This document shows positions 63,029 to 64,000 of a stretch of 64,000 nt of DNA, in pieces. A program made the translations under genes and the position numbers. Below the pieces are notes generated by a model. It made no database searches and was not told where the DNA came from. It saw only the letters and a program-made list of their open reading frames with translations. The stretch's first letter is position 1; every line of letters starts with the position of its first letter. Source of the DNA: Hyalella azteca. Taxonomy: Eukaryota > Arthropoda > Malacostraca > Amphipoda > Hyalellidae. The DNA is taken from assembly GCF_000764305.2 (NCBI RefSeq), contig NW_025932486.1, positions 34,185 to 98,184 on the forward strand. The letters are read 5' to 3'.

Positions 63029-63655
63029 ATGGCTCTAGAGGCTATTCATGGCGTGCAGAGGTACAAGTCCTGCATTGCTGATGACGCTCATGACAGTGAC
63101 AGGATCAATGTAATGGAAAATCAAAATTTGGTCCAGCAACACAATCTTCTCTTGCCCTCCTTTCCGACGGTGAGTAGTGAAAACTTAGAGCAGTAATTGA
63201 TAAATGAATGACCAATTTGTGAAATTTTTGTTTTTAGCCTAGTTAATGTATGGTCAGTTTTTGTAAGTTTTTATCCTACCCTATCATCCTATGTAGGTAT
63301 GTGCACAAAAAAAATTTTTCCTTTGATCATAATGAAAATTACACCACTGAAAAGAAAAAATAATTTAGAAAAATATATGAGTATGAGTGAAGTAGGTAGG
63401 TCAAAAAATGAAAAAGATATGAATTTTTCCTATTTCAATTTCACCCCAAAAATGGACCAACTTCTGTCACTTTTTTTGGAAAAACTATCATTTGTCAGTT
63501 TCCTATGAGCCAATTTCAAAGTTTTTAGTACCATTGGAAAGCTCATGTTGTAGGCTATCTATTCTAACTAGAATAAAACATTTTGCTTGAGACTTTGACT
63601 GCAGGTGGGTGGGGGAAATGGCCATGGTCAGGAAGGTGCAGCTTGTACGCCGGAG
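63029..63655 (+). CDS. First exons of an unrecognised gene, truncated by the window edge
   Basis: ATG at 63029 in good context (aaaATGg) opens 47 codons, ending at ACG|gtgagt (63169) in phase 0. A possible second exon is 63605-63655, after gactgcag, 17 codons and phase 0 at both ends, Gly-rich; its donor (gtttgt) is weak. The encoded start (MALEAIHGVQRYKSC, then DDAHDSDR) is hydrophilic with no signal peptide and matches no family I know. The rest would lie beyond 64000, past the minisatellite. Exon 1 is plausible by context and donor alone; exon 2 is weaker. Confidence 0.4.
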
Positions 63656-63734
63656 GTTTGTTTTCGAATGTACGCCAGTACGCCAGGAAAGAAAGTTGCC
63701 AATATGCTTGCTAAAAACGGAAGTGTAACCCTCG

Positions 63735-64000
63735 CCAATGCTGAATGATCGACACAGGCATACGTACTTTACAATTGATGCCTGGCGATCGTCACAAACA
63801 CACGTGCTTTACTTTTACGATCTATATAGCTGATGCCCAATGATCAACACTGATGCGCGCTCCTTGCAATCAAAATGGCCGATGCCTAATGATCGACACA
63901 AGCGCGCGCGATTTACGATCGGTTTAGCCGATACCCAATGATCAATACTGATGCCCGCTCTTTGCGATCAAAGTGGAAGATGCCTAATGATCGACACAAG
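63735..64000. repeat. Minisatellite running off the right edge
   Basis: About five diverged units of roughly 50-65 bp built from gccgatgcctaatgatcgac, acaagcgcgc and tttacgatc/gcaatcaa blocks. Alternating gatcgac/gatcaac and paired 60-bp units suggest a longer two-unit period. The array continues past 64000. Confidence 0.75.

Overview
The window is nuclear DNA from an animal, most likely an arthropod. The two best-recognised genes (a HECTD2-type ubiquitin ligase and a p130Cas/BCAR1-type adaptor) are animal genes split by many GT-AG introns. The background is AT-rich and full of tRNA-derived SINEs, LINE pieces, a hAT end, foldback elements and minisatellites. A secreted C-type lectin with an apple-like N-terminus and a small secreted Cys-rich peptide suit an arthropod, perhaps a crustacean, but the exact taxon is a guess. 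No operons, CRISPR arrays, rRNA genes or intact tRNA genes were seen.

Layout. 1-5243: no gene recognised; it holds repeats (a divergent inverted/tandem array, a hAT-like end, a 15-bp minisatellite). 5244-18023 (+): a complete 19-exon HECTD2 model of 894 codons; every exon phase closes and the HECT domain is intact. 19683-23599 (-): a complete 5-exon secreted C-type lectin (265 aa). 26875-27661 (-): a 2-exon secreted Cys-rich peptide (103 aa). 31907-60772 (+): the p130Cas locus. Its shared exons (SH3 domain, YDxP substrate region, helical bundle, Src site and FAT-like C-terminus) lie at 57418-60772. Far upstream are two very long open exons (31907-33403 and 45232-46752) and a tiny one (44914-44940). 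All three end at good donors in the phase needed by the SH3 exon, so they look like alternative first exons. 63029 to the right edge (+): the start of an unrecognised gene, followed by a minisatellite that runs off the window.

Main points. (1) The proposed long first exons would give a Cas protein an N-terminal extension of about 500 residues before the SH3 domain. One carries eleven 11-residue repeats in which only the odd-numbered units keep the Crk-type YDxP site. The other carries paxillin LD-like motifs. Both have a polybasic start. (2) Short tandem duplications repeatedly span exon-intron boundaries in HECTD2, the lectin and the Cys-rich peptide gene, copying splice sites or the exon edge. 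(3) A SINE has landed exactly on a HECTD2 splice donor, with the donor rebuilt by the target-site duplication; a nearby duplicate keeps the empty site. (4) The HECTD2 N-terminus has a CPxC-x13-CPxC zinc-ribbon-like motif that I do not recall from the vertebrate protein.
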